Origin: Rhodospirillales bacterium BBD 1991-14
Lineage (GTDB): Bacteria; Pseudomonadota; Alphaproteobacteria; Kiloniellales; Kiloniellaceae
Reading direction: 5' to 3'
Length of the DNA: 64,000 nt
NCBI GenBank assembly: GCA_001657395.1
Contig: LYSY01000002.1
Span: forward strand, 434,001 to 498,000
This document shows positions 47,920-56,126 of the stretch, piece after piece; within the stretch, counting starts at the first letter, position 1, and each line of letters starts with the position of its first letter. The translations under genes and the position numbers were made by a program. The notes beneath the pieces are model-generated. The model did no database searches and was not told the origin of the DNA. It worked only from the letters and a program-made list of their open reading frames with translations.

Positions 47920-48804
47920 TTACTCCGGCCGGTCCGCCTCGTTCTCCAGCAGGGCGGCCTTGCGCTCCATGCCCCAGCGGTATCCGCCGAGCCCGCCGTC
48001 CTGGCGCAGCGCGCGGTGGCAGGGAATAACCAGGGAGACCGGGTTGGTGGCGCAGGCCCGCCCGACGGCGCGCTGGCCGCGGGGCACGCCCAGGGTCTCG
48101 GCGATCTCCGAATAGGTCCGCGTCTCGCCGCAGGGAATGGCGATCAGCTCCTGCCAGACCCGGCGCTGAAAGGCGGTGGCCTGGACGTCCAGGGGCAGCT
48201 CCGCATGGGGCGTCTTGCCCTCCAGGTAGTCGATCACCACGGCCACCGAATGGGCGATGGAGTGGCGGTCGCGGGCAATGCTCTCTGCCTGTGGGAACTC
48301 ATGCCGCAGTTCCTCGACCAGCGCGTCGTCGTCGCTGCCGAGGCTGAGGAAGCAGAGCCCCTTGGCGGTTGCCGCCACCAGCAGGCGCCCGAGCGGCGAA
48401 TCGACCACGTCGAAGGCGATCTCCGCGCCCTTGCCGCCCTTGGCGTAGGAGGCCGGGGTCATGCCGAGCAGCCGTTCGGCCCGCTCGTAGACCCGGCTGG
48501 AGGAGCCGTAGCCGGCCCCGTAGGTGGCCTGGGCGATGGATTCCCCCTCTTTCAGCTGCTGGCGGAAGGCGGCGCTGCGGCGCGCATCGCTGTAGTCGCG
48601 GGGGCTCACGCCCATCACCCGCTTGAACAGGCGCTGCAGGTGCCAGGGGCTGACGTCCAGAGCGCCGGCGATCTCCGCCAGGGTCAGACGCTCGCCTTCG
48701 CTTTCGTCAATCATGGCGCAGGCCCTGCGGACCAGCGCGATCTGCCGGTCGGCGATCCCCGCCTTTGCCGTCACGGCCTGTTTTGCCATATCCATATCCA
48801 TCAC
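47920..48804 (-). CDS. Ada-type protein: AraC HTH fused to O6-methylguanine-DNA methyltransferase
   Basis: A 294-residue protein: two AraC-type helix-turn-helix units (about 20-120: LTLAEIAGALDVSPWHLQRLFKRV, SIAQATYGAGYGSSSRVYE) joined to an MGMT domain (130-290) with FQRRVWQELIAIPCGETRTYSEIA and the acceptor cysteine in NPVSLVIPCHRALRQDGGLGGYRWG. The N-terminal zinc/phosphotriester-repair domain of Escherichia coli Ada is missing, so methylphosphotriester sensing is not expected. Start Met choice (several ATGs) is uncertain by a few codons. Confidence 0.9.
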   Translation of the reverse strand: MMDMDMAKQAVTAKAGIADRQIALVRRACAMIDESEGERLTLAEIAGALDVSPWHLQRLFKRVMGVSPRDYSDARRSAAFRQQLKEGESIAQATYGAGYGSSSRVYERAERLLGMTPASYAKGGKGAEIAFDVVDSPLGRLLVAATAKGLCFLSLGSDDDALVEELRHEFPQAESIARDRHSIAHSVAVVIDYLEGKTPHAELPLDVQATAFQRRVWQELIAIPCGETRTYSEIAETLGVPRGQRAVGRACATNPVSLVIPCHRALRQDGGLGGYRWGMERKAALLENEADRPE

Positions 48805-48943
48805 CCGATCTCCTGTTCAAAATACCGTGTTGCGGGCGGTTTTATCCAGTTTCGGGGACAGCCTCTATCCGAAGCTTGTGCGAGAATTGGGGGCAGTCTG
48901 ACTAATCGGCTTGCCCAGGGGGCGTCATAGGCACACAATCCCT

Positions 48944-48972
48944 ACGTCATAAAACTGTAATATAAACGTCAA
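48944..48972 (+). promoter_or_regulatory. Pho box (PhoB operator) upstream of ugpB
   Basis: Three 7-bp direct repeats spaced exactly 11 bp apart: ACGTCAT (48944), CTGTAAT (48955), ACGTCAA (48966). The first two with their AAAA spacer match the Escherichia coli PhoB consensus at 15 of 18 positions by my count. It lies 78 bp upstream of ugpB in an otherwise GC-rich gap. This predicts induction of the ugp operon in phosphate starvation. Confidence 0.8.
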
Positions 48973-49049
48973 AAGAGCATCGCGGCTCCGGGATAGGTTT
49001 TGCGCCGAATCTCAGGGAAACAAGCCGCACAAACAGGGAAGGATTCCTC

Positions 49050-50372
49050 ATGCGTCTGAACCGCAAAGTCACGATTCTGGCCGCTGCCGCCGCGTTCGCA
49101 GGCGGCCTGCCGAGCGCGGCCCTGGCCGCCACCGAGGTTGAATGGTGGCACGCCATGGGCGGCAAGCTGGGCGAGAAGGTCAACGAGATCGCCGAGGGCT
49201 TCAACGCCTCCCAGAGCAACTACACGCTGGTTCCGGTTTACAAGGGCAACTACACCGAGACCATGACCGCGGCCATCGCCGCCTTCCGTGCCAACCAGCA
49301 GCCGCACATCGTGCAGGTCTTCGAGGTCGGCACCGCCTCCATGATGGGCGCTAAGGGCGCCATCAAGCCGGTCTATCAGCTCATGGCCGAGGCGGGCGAG
49401 CCCTTCGACCCTGCCGCTTACCTCTCCTCGGTGACCGGCTACTACACCGACACCGACGGCAACATGCTGTCCATGCCGTTCAACAGCTCCACCCCTGTGG
49501 TCTATTACAACAAGGACGCCTTCGCGAAGGCCGGCCTCGATCCCAACGCGCCGCCGGCCACCTGGCCCGAGGTTGAGGATGCCGCGCGCAAGCTGCAGGC
49601 CGCCGGCTACGCCTGCGGCTTCACCACCGGCTGGCAGTCCTGGGTGCAGCTCGAGAACTTCAGCGCCTGGCACAACGTGCCCTTCGCCACCCAGGCCAAC
49701 GGCTTCGGCGGCATCGACACCGAACTGGCCTTCAACAGCCCGCTGCACGTCAAGCACGTCAGCACACTGGCCGGCTGGCAGCAGGAAAAGATCTTCGACT
49801 ACGGCGGCCGCCGCTCCGATTCCGCGCCGAAGTTCTATAACCAGGAATGCGGCATGTACATGAACTCCTCTGCGGCCTATGCGGGCGTGAAGGCCAACGC
49901 CACGAACTTCGAGTTCGGCGTCGGTTCCCTGCCCTACTGGCCCGACGCGGGCGCGCCGCAGAATTCCATCATCGGCGGCGCCACGCTGTGGGTGCTGGGC
50001 GGCCATGACGATGCCGAGTACAAGGGCGTCGCCAGGTTCTTCTCCTACCTTTCCTCGGCTGAAGTTCAGGCCGAGTGGCATCAGGCCACCGGCTACCTGC
50101 CGATCACCCATGCGGCGGCGAAGCTGACCAAGGAGCAGGGCTTCTACGAGGCGAACCCGGGCACCGACGTCGCCATCATGCAGATGACCGGCAACGAGCC
50201 GACGGAGAACTCCAAGGGCCTGCGGCTCGGCAACTTCGTGCAGATCCGCGACGTGATCAACGAAGAGCTCGAAGCCATCTGGGCCGGCGACAAGACGGCG
50301 CAACAGGGCCTGGACGACGCGGTCAACCGGGGCAACGCGCTGCTGCGTCGCTTCGAAAAGACCGTCAACTAG
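49050..50372 (+). CDS. ugpB: sn-Glycerol-3-phosphate-binding periplasmic protein UgpB
   Basis: Periplasmic solute-binding protein of the glycerol-3-phosphate/glycerophosphodiester ABC importer. Signal peptide at residues 1-28 (ILAAAAAFAGGLPSAALAATE). The mature part begins VEWWHAMGGKLGEKVNEIAEGFN, typical for UgpB, and has PFNSSTPVVYYNKDAFAKAGL, FTTGWQSWVQLENFSAWH and IGGATLWVLGG. GGGAAGGA lies 7 bp before the ATG. Followed by ugpA, ugpE, ugpC. Confidence 0.95.
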   Translation: MRLNRKVTILAAAAAFAGGLPSAALAATEVEWWHAMGGKLGEKVNEIAEGFNASQSNYTLVPVYKGNYTETMTAAIAAFRANQQPHIVQVFEVGTASMMGAKGAIKPVYQLMAEAGEPFDPAAYLSSVTGYYTDTDGNMLSMPFNSSTPVVYYNKDAFAKAGLDPNAPPATWPEVEDAARKLQAAGYACGFTTGWQSWVQLENFSAWHNVPFATQANGFGGIDTELAFNSPLHVKHVSTLAGWQQEKIFDYGGRRSDSAPKFYNQECGMYMNSSAAYAGVKANATNFEFGVGSLPYWPDAGAPQNSIIGGATLWVLGGHDDAEYKGVARFFSYLSSAEVQAEWHQATGYLPITHAAAKLTKEQGFYEANPGTDVAIMQMTGNEPTENSKGLRLGNFVQIRDVINEELEAIWAGDKTAQQGLDDAVNRGNALLRRFEKTVN

Positions 50373-50451
50373 GCTCCCTCATCTGCCTTTGCGCAGGCAG
50401 CGGTCCCGCTCCGCGGGCCGCTGCAGCGCGACGGCGGGGCTCTGACTCTCC

Positions 50452-51336
50452 GTGCAGCACAAACGGGTTATCTTTCAGGGGCGTCTCCTGCCCTACATGC
50501 TGGTTCTGCCCCAGCTTGCCATCACCCTTGTCTTCTTCATCTGGCCGGCCTCGCAGGCGCTCTATCAGTCGGTGCTGCTGGAGGACCCCTTCGGCCTGGG
50601 ATCGAACTTCGTCTGGTTCGACAATTTCGAAGACCTCTTTGCCGATCCTTCCTACCTGGCGTCCTTCCAGACCACCATCGTCTTCAGCCTGGGCGTGACC
50701 GCCCTGTCGATGGTGGCCGCCCTGGTGCTGGCCGCCATGGCGGACCGCGTGATCCGCGGCGCCACCGGCTACAAGACGCTGCTGATCTGGCCCTATGCGG
50801 TGGCCCCGGCGGTCGCCGGCATTCTCTGGTGGTTCATGTTCAACCCCTCCATCGGCGTGCTCGCCTATGGCCTGCAGGGGCTCGGGTACGACTGGAACCA
50901 CTACCTGAAGGGCGGCGATGCCATGATCCTGGTGATCATCGCCGCCGCCTGGAAGCAGGTGAGCTACAACTTCCTGTTCTTCCTGGCCGGCATGCAGGCG
51001 ATCCCGAAGTCGCTCATCGAGGCGGCAGCCATCGACGGCGCCGGCCCGGTGAAACGCTTCTGGACCATCATCTTCCCGCTGCTGTCGCCGACCACCTTCT
51101 TCCTGCTGGTGGTCAACGTGGTCTACGCCTTCTTCGACACCTTCGGCATCATCCACGCGACGACGTCAGGCGGGCCGGCCCAGGCGACCACGATCCTGGT
51201 CTTCAAGGTCTACAACGACGGCTTCGTCGGCCTCGATCTCGGCGGCTCCGCCGCCCAGTCAGTGATCCTGATGCTCATCGTCATTGCGCTGACGGTGGTG
51301 CAGTTCCGCTACATCGAGCGCAAGGTCGAGTACTAA
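50452..51336 (+). CDS. ugpA: Glycerol-3-phosphate ABC transporter permease UgpA
   Basis: Inner-membrane permease, 294 residues and six predicted helices, with the ABC coupling loop [22 protein letters not shown]. The GTG start (product [17 protein letters not shown]) follows UgpB by 79 bp; no strong ribosome-binding site is visible. The final stop base is the first base of the inverted-repeat element that separates it from ugpE. Confidence 0.94.
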   Translation: MQHKRVIFQGRLLPYMLVLPQLAITLVFFIWPASQALYQSVLLEDPFGLGSNFVWFDNFEDLFADPSYLASFQTTIVFSLGVTALSMVAALVLAAMADRVIRGATGYKTLLIWPYAVAPAVAGILWWFMFNPSIGVLAYGLQGLGYDWNHYLKGGDAMILVIIAAAWKQVSYNFLFFLAGMQAIPKSLIEAAAIDGAGPVKRFWTIIFPLLSPTTFFLLVVNVVYAFFDTFGIIHATTSGGPAQATTILVFKVYNDGFVGLDLGGSAAQSVILMLIVIALTVVQFRYIERKVEY

Positions 51337-51599
51337 TACCAAGGTGTGGAGATAATGCCCTTCAGAGACTGCACCCGGTGGGTTTTGGCTAGGAGCAGCC
51401 GGCGTGGCGATGCCGGGGCATCGCGAGGCGGTTACGACGCAGTCCAAAACCCACAGGGTGCTGCCGTGCCGGTCCCTTCTGCACCCCTTCGGAGGGCGTC
51501 GAAAGGCCTTGCCGATGTCCCACATCGCCTGCGGCATTTCTCCTACCCGAAAGAGTGCAGAAGGGATCTCTGTGGGGCACTATCTCCACACCTTGGTAT
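51336..51599. mobile_element. 264-bp inverted-repeat element (MITE-like) between ugpA and ugpE
   Basis: Perfect 19-bp terminal inverted repeats (51336-51354 with 51581-51599, beginning ATACCAAGGTG), extended inwards by imperfect pairing. Inside are two large stem-loops: an 18-bp arm with one mismatch (51371-51388 with 51444-51461, containing GTGGGTTTTGG) that itself holds an 8-bp hairpin at 51407-51424, and a 12-bp arm (51473-51484 with 51555-51566). No transposase frame is present. I see no clear target-site duplication. The left end coincides with the ugpA stop codon. Confidence 0.8.
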
Positions 51600-51614
51600 G
51601 GGGGGCGACGCAGC

Positions 51615-52463
51615 ATGATCGAAAACCGCCCCATCTTCACCGCCATCACCCACATCGTGCTCTTCCTGGGCGTGCTGGTGGTGGCCTTTCCGATCTGGCT
51701 GGCCTTCGTCGCCTCGACCTATCCGGTCGAAGGGCTGGTTTCCGGCGTGCTGCCGCTCTGGCCCGGCGATCGGTTCTGGGAGAACTACGGCAGCGCGCTG
51801 ACCGGCGGCGTCGAGGCGGCGGGCAGTCCGCCGGTGCTGCTGATGATGGCGAACAGCATGGTCATGGCGCTGGCCATCGCCACAGGCAAGATCGCCATCT
51901 CCATCATCTCCGCCTTCGCCATCGTCTACTTCAACTTCCCCTTCCGGGTAACCGCCTTCTGGATCATCTTCATCACCCTCATGCTGCCGGTGGAGGTGCG
52001 CATCCTGCCGACCTACGAAGTGGTGGCCGACCTCGGCATGCTGGACAGCTATGCGGGGCTTGCGGTGCCGCTGATCGCCTCGGCGACGGCGACCTTCCTG
52101 TTCCGCCAGTTCTTCCTCACCGTGCCCGACGAACTGCTGGAGGCGGCCCGCATCGACGGTGCCGGCGCGCTGCGGTTCTTCTGGGACATCCTGCTGCCGC
52201 TGTCGCGCACCAACATCGCGGCGCTCTTCGTCATCCTCTTCATCTTCGGCTGGAATCAATATCTCTGGCCGCTTCTGGTGACCACCGACGAGTCCTACTA
52301 CACCATCGTCATGGGCATTCAGCGCATGGTCGCGGTGCCGGATTCAGAGCCGCTCTGGCATCTCATCATGGCCACGGCGATTCTGGCGATGATCCCGCCG
52401 GTCTTCGTCGTCGTGGCCATGCAGCGGCTCTTCGTGAAGGGCCTGGTGGAAACCGAGAAATAA
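51615..52463 (+). CDS. ugpE: Glycerol-3-phosphate ABC transporter permease UgpE
   Basis: Second permease, 282 residues, about six helices, with the coupling loop EAARIDGAGALRFFWDILLPL. The frame runs upstream into the inverted-repeat element, but the ATG at 51615 gives the usual UgpE length and start MIENRPIFTAITH. The only ribosome-binding candidate is the GGGGGG stretch just outside the element, so its expression may depend on sequences changed by the insertion. Confidence 0.94.
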   Translation: MIENRPIFTAITHIVLFLGVLVVAFPIWLAFVASTYPVEGLVSGVLPLWPGDRFWENYGSALTGGVEAAGSPPVLLMMANSMVMALAIATGKIAISIISAFAIVYFNFPFRVTAFWIIFITLMLPVEVRILPTYEVVADLGMLDSYAGLAVPLIASATATFLFRQFFLTVPDELLEAARIDGAGALRFFWDILLPLSRTNIAALFVILFIFGWNQYLWPLLVTTDESYYTIVMGIQRMVAVPDSEPLWHLIMATAILAMIPPVFVVVAMQRLFVKGLVETEK

Positions 52464-52478
52464 TGAACGGACTGCCCC

Positions 52479-53564
52479 ATGGCTGATATCTCCATCCGCG
52501 CCGTCAAGAAAAGCTACGGCGACACCAATGTGATCCACGGCGTCTCCGTGGACATCCACGACGGCGAGTTCATCGTCATCGTCGGCCCTTCCGGCTGCGG
52601 CAAGTCGACCCTGCTGCGCATGATCGCCGGGCTGGAGGTTATCACAGAGGGCGATATCGCCATCGGCGGCCGGGTGGTCAACAATCTGGAGCCCAAGGAC
52701 CGGGACATCGCCATGGTGTTCCAGAACTATGCCCTCTATCCGCACATGACGGTCTACGACAACATGGCCTATGGCCTGAAGATCGCCCGTATGCCCAAGG
52801 CGGAGATCGATCAGCGGGTGGAGGAGGCGGCGGGGATCTTGGAACTGAAGGACCTGCTCGCGCGCAAGCCGCGCCAGCTTTCCGGCGGCCAGCGCCAGCG
52901 GGTCGCCATGGGCCGGGCCATCGTGCGCCAGCCGGCGGCTTTCCTCTTCGACGAGCCGCTGTCGAACCTGGATGCCAAGCTGCGCGTCCAGATGCGCCTG
53001 GAGATCAAGCGCCTGCAGCGCCGCCTCGGCACCACCTCCGTCTACGTTACCCACGACCAGGTGGAGGCCATGACCATGGCCGACCGCCTGATCGTCATGA
53101 ACGGCGGCCATGCCGAGCAGATCGACACGCCGCTGGCGGTTTACGAGCGGCCCGAAAGCCTCTTCGTGGCCGGCTTCATCGGCTCGCCGGCGATGAACTT
53201 CCTGCCGGCGGAGGTGGCCCCGGACGGCGCCAGCCTGACGGTCAGTGAAGGCAATGCCATCAGGCTGTCGAACGGCGGCCTGCAGGGTCAGGCGGGGCGG
53301 CGGATCACCCTGGGGGTCAGGCCGGAACATCTGCACGCTGCAGAGGGCGCCAGCCCGGCGTTCACGCTCCAGGTTCAGATGGTGGAAACCCTGGGCGCCG
53401 ACACCCTGGCTCACGGCGTGCTTTCGGGTCAGGACGAGACCCTGACCCTGCGGGTGCCGGGCACCATGAAAATGGCCGAGGGGGACAGCCTGCCGCTGGT
53501 GGCCGATCCCGGCGCGCTGCACCTCTTCGATCCGGAAAGCGGCCGCCGCGTCGCCGATATCTGA
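52479..53564 (+). CDS. ugpC: Glycerol-3-phosphate ABC transporter ATPase UgpC
   Basis: Cytoplasmic ATPase powering UgpAE. Walker [16 protein letters not shown]-loop [11 protein letters not shown], signature [14 protein letters not shown], Walker [13 protein letters not shown], switch His in [11 protein letters not shown], then a C-terminal TOBE domain. The 361 residues match MalK/UgpC proteins. It begins 15 bp after ugpE. Confidence 0.95.
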   Translation: MADISIRAVKKSYGDTNVIHGVSVDIHDGEFIVIVGPSGCGKSTLLRMIAGLEVITEGDIAIGGRVVNNLEPKDRDIAMVFQNYALYPHMTVYDNMAYGLKIARMPKAEIDQRVEEAAGILELKDLLARKPRQLSGGQRQRVAMGRAIVRQPAAFLFDEPLSNLDAKLRVQMRLEIKRLQRRLGTTSVYVTHDQVEAMTMADRLIVMNGGHAEQIDTPLAVYERPESLFVAGFIGSPAMNFLPAEVAPDGASLTVSEGNAIRLSNGGLQGQAGRRITLGVRPEHLHAAEGASPAFTLQVQMVETLGADTLAHGVLSGQDETLTLRVPGTMKMAEGDSLPLVADPGALHLFDPESGRRVADI

Positions 53565-53580
53565 CGCTTTGCGGAAGCTT

Positions 53581-53602
53581 GATCCCGGCTAAGGCCGGGA
53601 TC
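53581..53602. terminator. Palindrome between ugpC and the sco gene
   Basis: A perfect 9-bp stem GATCCCGGC/GCCGGGATC with loop TAAG, 16 bp after the ugpC stop and 6 bp before the end of the convergent sco gene. Possible bidirectional terminator; no T-run. The motif also resembles a widespread alphaproteobacterial palindromic repeat. Confidence 0.5.
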
Positions 53603-53608
53603 GGCGTC

Positions 53609-54292
53609 TCACGTGCCGGCCGAGGCCCCCGTTGCGGCCCCCGTGGCGAGCGCCGGGTCGACCTGCTTGGAGAGCCCGGCGGCGATCTCCTCCGCCGTCG
53701 TCAGATGGTTGAAGTGGGTCAGATACTTTCCGTCCGGGCCCATCAGATAGACGATGGGCGAGTGATCGACCAGATAGTCGCTGGCGTCGTCCACCTCCAC
53801 CTTCCTGTAGAAGGCGCGGTAGGCCTTGGCGGCCACGGCGACTTCCTCGGGGGTGCCGGTCATGGCGACCATGCTGGGGTGGAAGTGGCTGACGTAGTCG
53901 GCCAGGGCCTGGGTGGTGTCGCGCTCCGGATCGACGGAAACGAAAACCGGGGTCACTGCAGCCGCCTTGGCACCCTCGGTCTCCGCCAGGATGTCCAGGC
54001 CCTGCGTGACGGTCGTCAGGGTGGTCGGGCAGATATCTGGGCAGTAGGTGTAGCCGAAGAAGATCATCATGTAGCGGCCTTGGAAGTCGGCGTCGGTCCG
54101 CCGCTCGCCGCGATGATCGGTCAGCGCGAAGGGGCCGCCGATCAGCGCCTCTCCGCTGACCTGGGTGTCGCTGGAGACGATCTGGCGCGGCGCCTGCGGC
54201 TGCACCGACAGCCATCCCGCGACGCCGGCCACCACGAGGGCCAGGCCGAGACCGGAGATCAACAGCACTTTGGTTCTGGGCGTCATCTGCAA
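53609..54292 (-). CDS. SCO1/SenC-family copper chaperone
   Basis: Membrane-anchored thioredoxin-like protein that delivers copper to the CuA site of cytochrome c oxidase. A single N-terminal helix (VLLISGLGLALVVAGVAGWL) is followed by the copper-binding YTYCPDICPTTL (CxxxC) and, later, the conserved His in DYLVDHSPIVYLM. The 227 residues end in an Ala/Thr-rich tail. SenC/PrrC genes commonly sit beside regB/regA; here these are 4 kb away. Confidence 0.92.
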   Translation of the reverse strand: MQMTPRTKVLLISGLGLALVVAGVAGWLSVQPQAPRQIVSSDTQVSGEALIGGPFALTDHRGERRTDADFQGRYMMIFFGYTYCPDICPTTLTTVTQGLDILAETEGAKAAAVTPVFVSVDPERDTTQALADYVSHFHPSMVAMTGTPEEVAVAAKAYRAFYRKVEVDDASDYLVDHSPIVYLMGPDGKYLTHFNHLTTAEEIAAGLSKQVDPALATGAATGASAGT

Positions 54293-54445
54293 AGGCCTCC
54301 TGGGAGCGGTCCCTCACGCTATGCGATCGAAATTGATAAGCATTCGCCCCCGCGGGCGCAATGCGGCGCTCTGTCGCGCCGTGCATTCCATGGTAAGGGC
54401 GCCCCGACCAGCTTCCCTCACCGGCTACCGCGACCGACCAGCCCG

Positions 54446-55126
54446 TCAGGGCAGCGTTTCGCGCAGCTTGTCGGCCTGGGCGTTGCTGAAGGTACGGTTG
54501 ATGACGATGTCCCGCGCCCCGGCCGGGCCGCCGTAATAGCCGGCCGCCATGTTCTTGCGCTCGAAGATCTTGGCGCCTTCCAGCGCCCCGCCGCCGAACA
54601 GGCCGACGGACTTGGAGAAAGCATAGATGTCGGAGGTGAAGTCCGTCGTCCGCGACGCTTCGACCCCGCGGCCGACCGGGCCGACGGAGATGCTGGCATC
54701 GGCGCCCAGCTTGAACTCGCTGGACAGCATGGCGTCCACCGCCTTGTCGCTCATCAGCACGAAGACCACCTCTTTCACCTCGCCGCCGATCTGCAGACCG
54801 ATGGAGCCGGCGGCCAGGGTGTAGAAGGCCGGTGCCGACCAGCTGCCGTCCGTACCGCGCGCCAGGAAAACCCCCGATCCGCCCTCGGCGCCCAGGATGA
54901 AGCCGCCCTTCACCAACTGCGGGACGATGTAGATGCCCTTGGCCGACTGAATGAACTTGGAAAGCTCGAAAAAGTCCTCGTCCGCCATCAGGCGGTCGAC
55001 GGTCAGGCGCGACTCGGTCACCAGAGCCTCGGCTTCATTGGCGGCGGCGGCGGTGCTGCCCGCGGCCACCATGAACAGGGCAGCGGCGGCGGCTCGCAGG
55101 CCGCGCAGGATTGCTGAAGCCATCAT
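54446..55126 (-). CDS. Exported SYLF (YSC84-like) domain protein
   Basis: A 226-residue protein with an export signal (ILRGLRAAAAALFMVAAGSTAAAA) and a SYLF domain: KFIQSAKGIYIVPQLVKGGFILGAEGGSGVFL, QIGGEVKEVVFVLMSD and SVGPVGRGVEA. SYLF domains bind phosphoinositide-like lipids in eukaryotes; the bacterial role is unclear. The ATG at 55126 is preceded by AGGAAGGTG; the longer frame to 55198 runs through a tandem repeat and is not preferred. Confidence 0.87.
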   Translation of the reverse strand: MMASAILRGLRAAAAALFMVAAGSTAAAANEAEALVTESRLTVDRLMADEDFFELSKFIQSAKGIYIVPQLVKGGFILGAEGGSGVFLARGTDGSWSAPAFYTLAAGSIGLQIGGEVKEVVFVLMSDKAVDAMLSSEFKLGADASISVGPVGRGVEASRTTDFTSDIYAFSKSVGLFGGGALEGAKIFERKNMAAGYYGGPAGARDIVINRTFSNAQADKLRETLP

Positions 55127-55136
55127 GAAATCACCT

Positions 55137-55181
55137 TCCTGAGAATTGACGTCCTGAGAACTCATGTCCTGAGAATTGATG
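55137..55181. repeat. 15-bp tandem repeat, three units, upstream of the SYLF gene
   Basis: TCCTGAGAA-type units at 55137-55151, 55152-55166 and 55167-55181, differing at a few positions. They lie between the SYLF gene's ribosome-binding site and its upstream region. Two copies of a 10-bp unit GCTATCACGA follow at 55191-55210. Confidence 0.8.
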
Positions 55182-55340
55182 CAACACCATGCTATCACGA
55201 GCTATCACGACCCGATCTATCACGGCCCGCTGCTGCGGTGCCCCCTTCGTGGCGGTTCCAGCGTCCAGCCCGACGCCGGACCGTTACCTCAGCCGGACTC
55301 TTATCTTAACTGTCTGACACAACGGCATTTCATTCCGACA

Positions 55341-56030
55341 TTAGGGTCTTTCCGGCATATGGGCTTTCACGTTGACCGCTGCAACGCGCCAGCTGCCGCC
55401 GGGGCCGGTGGTTTCCCCCATTTTGCCCTCTCGTTGGCCCTCTTCCAGGCCTGCCCGCCCGTCTTCCGCGAAGTGATCCAGACGGGTCACGGCACAGTTG
55501 TCGATGGCGAAGCTGAGCGCGCGGTCCGGTGTCAGGCCGAGGGCATGACCCAGGGCGGCGCGAATCGGGCCGCCGTGGCTGACGCAGACCACGTCCCCGC
55601 CGGCAAAGCGTTGGGTCAGGCGGCTGACGGCCGTGCCGACGCGCCGGCAAACCGATGCGAAGCTCTCTCCGCCGGGCGGGACCTCCTCGGCCGGGCCCAG
55701 CCAGAAGCGCCGCCAGTCGGCGCTGCGCTGGGCGTCGAGTTCGGCGTAGGTCATGCTCTGCCAGTGGCCGAAATCCTGTTCCGCCAGGTCGGCCTCCACC
55801 GCGAAGGGCGGCTGGGGCGGAGTGCGCTGCCGATGGATCGCCTCTGCGGTCTTCACGGTTCGGCTGAGGGGCGTGACCACCCAGGCGGCCTCCTGCGGCA
55901 GCAGCCGCGCGAGCCCGCGGAACACCGTTTCGTCGCTGCAGTCGCAGGCCACATCGCGGTTGCCATAGATGCGGCCGTCCTGGCCGACCACGGGGGCATG
56001 GCGGACCCACCACCAGCGCGTCACGGTCAT
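55341..56030 (-). CDS. Histidine phosphatase family protein, probable alpha-ribazole phosphatase
   Basis: A 229-residue phosphoglycerate-mutase-fold phosphatase. The RHG-type motif is WWVRHAPV with the phospho-accepting His, SRTVKTAEAI follows, EQDFGHWQSMTYAEL carries the acid, and VSHGGPIRAALGHALGL the second His. Its place directly beside cobS and cobT argues that it removes the 5'-phosphate in the last steps of the cobalamin lower-ligand pathway (CobC), which is inference. It has an extra Gly/Glu-rich C-terminal tail. Confidence 0.83.
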   Translation of the reverse strand: MTVTRWWWVRHAPVVGQDGRIYGNRDVACDCSDETVFRGLARLLPQEAAWVVTPLSRTVKTAEAIHRQRTPPQPPFAVEADLAEQDFGHWQSMTYAELDAQRSADWRRFWLGPAEEVPPGGESFASVCRRVGTAVSRLTQRFAGGDVVCVSHGGPIRAALGHALGLTPDRALSFAIDNCAVTRLDHFAEDGRAGLEEGQREGKMGETTGPGGSWRVAAVNVKAHMPERP

Positions 56031-56126
56031 GTCGTCTCCTGTTGCGTCGGTCCCCGTCCGTGCAGTGCCGTCGGCGATGGCCCGCCTTCGACGCCGCCCG
56101 GACTCCTGTCTCCGGGAATCCTGTCT

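Noticed and set aside
51337-51655. Small open frames on both strands within the ugpA-ugpE gap
   Set aside because: They run through the stem-loops of the inverted-repeat element; product is Arg/Pro-rich and not a transposase.
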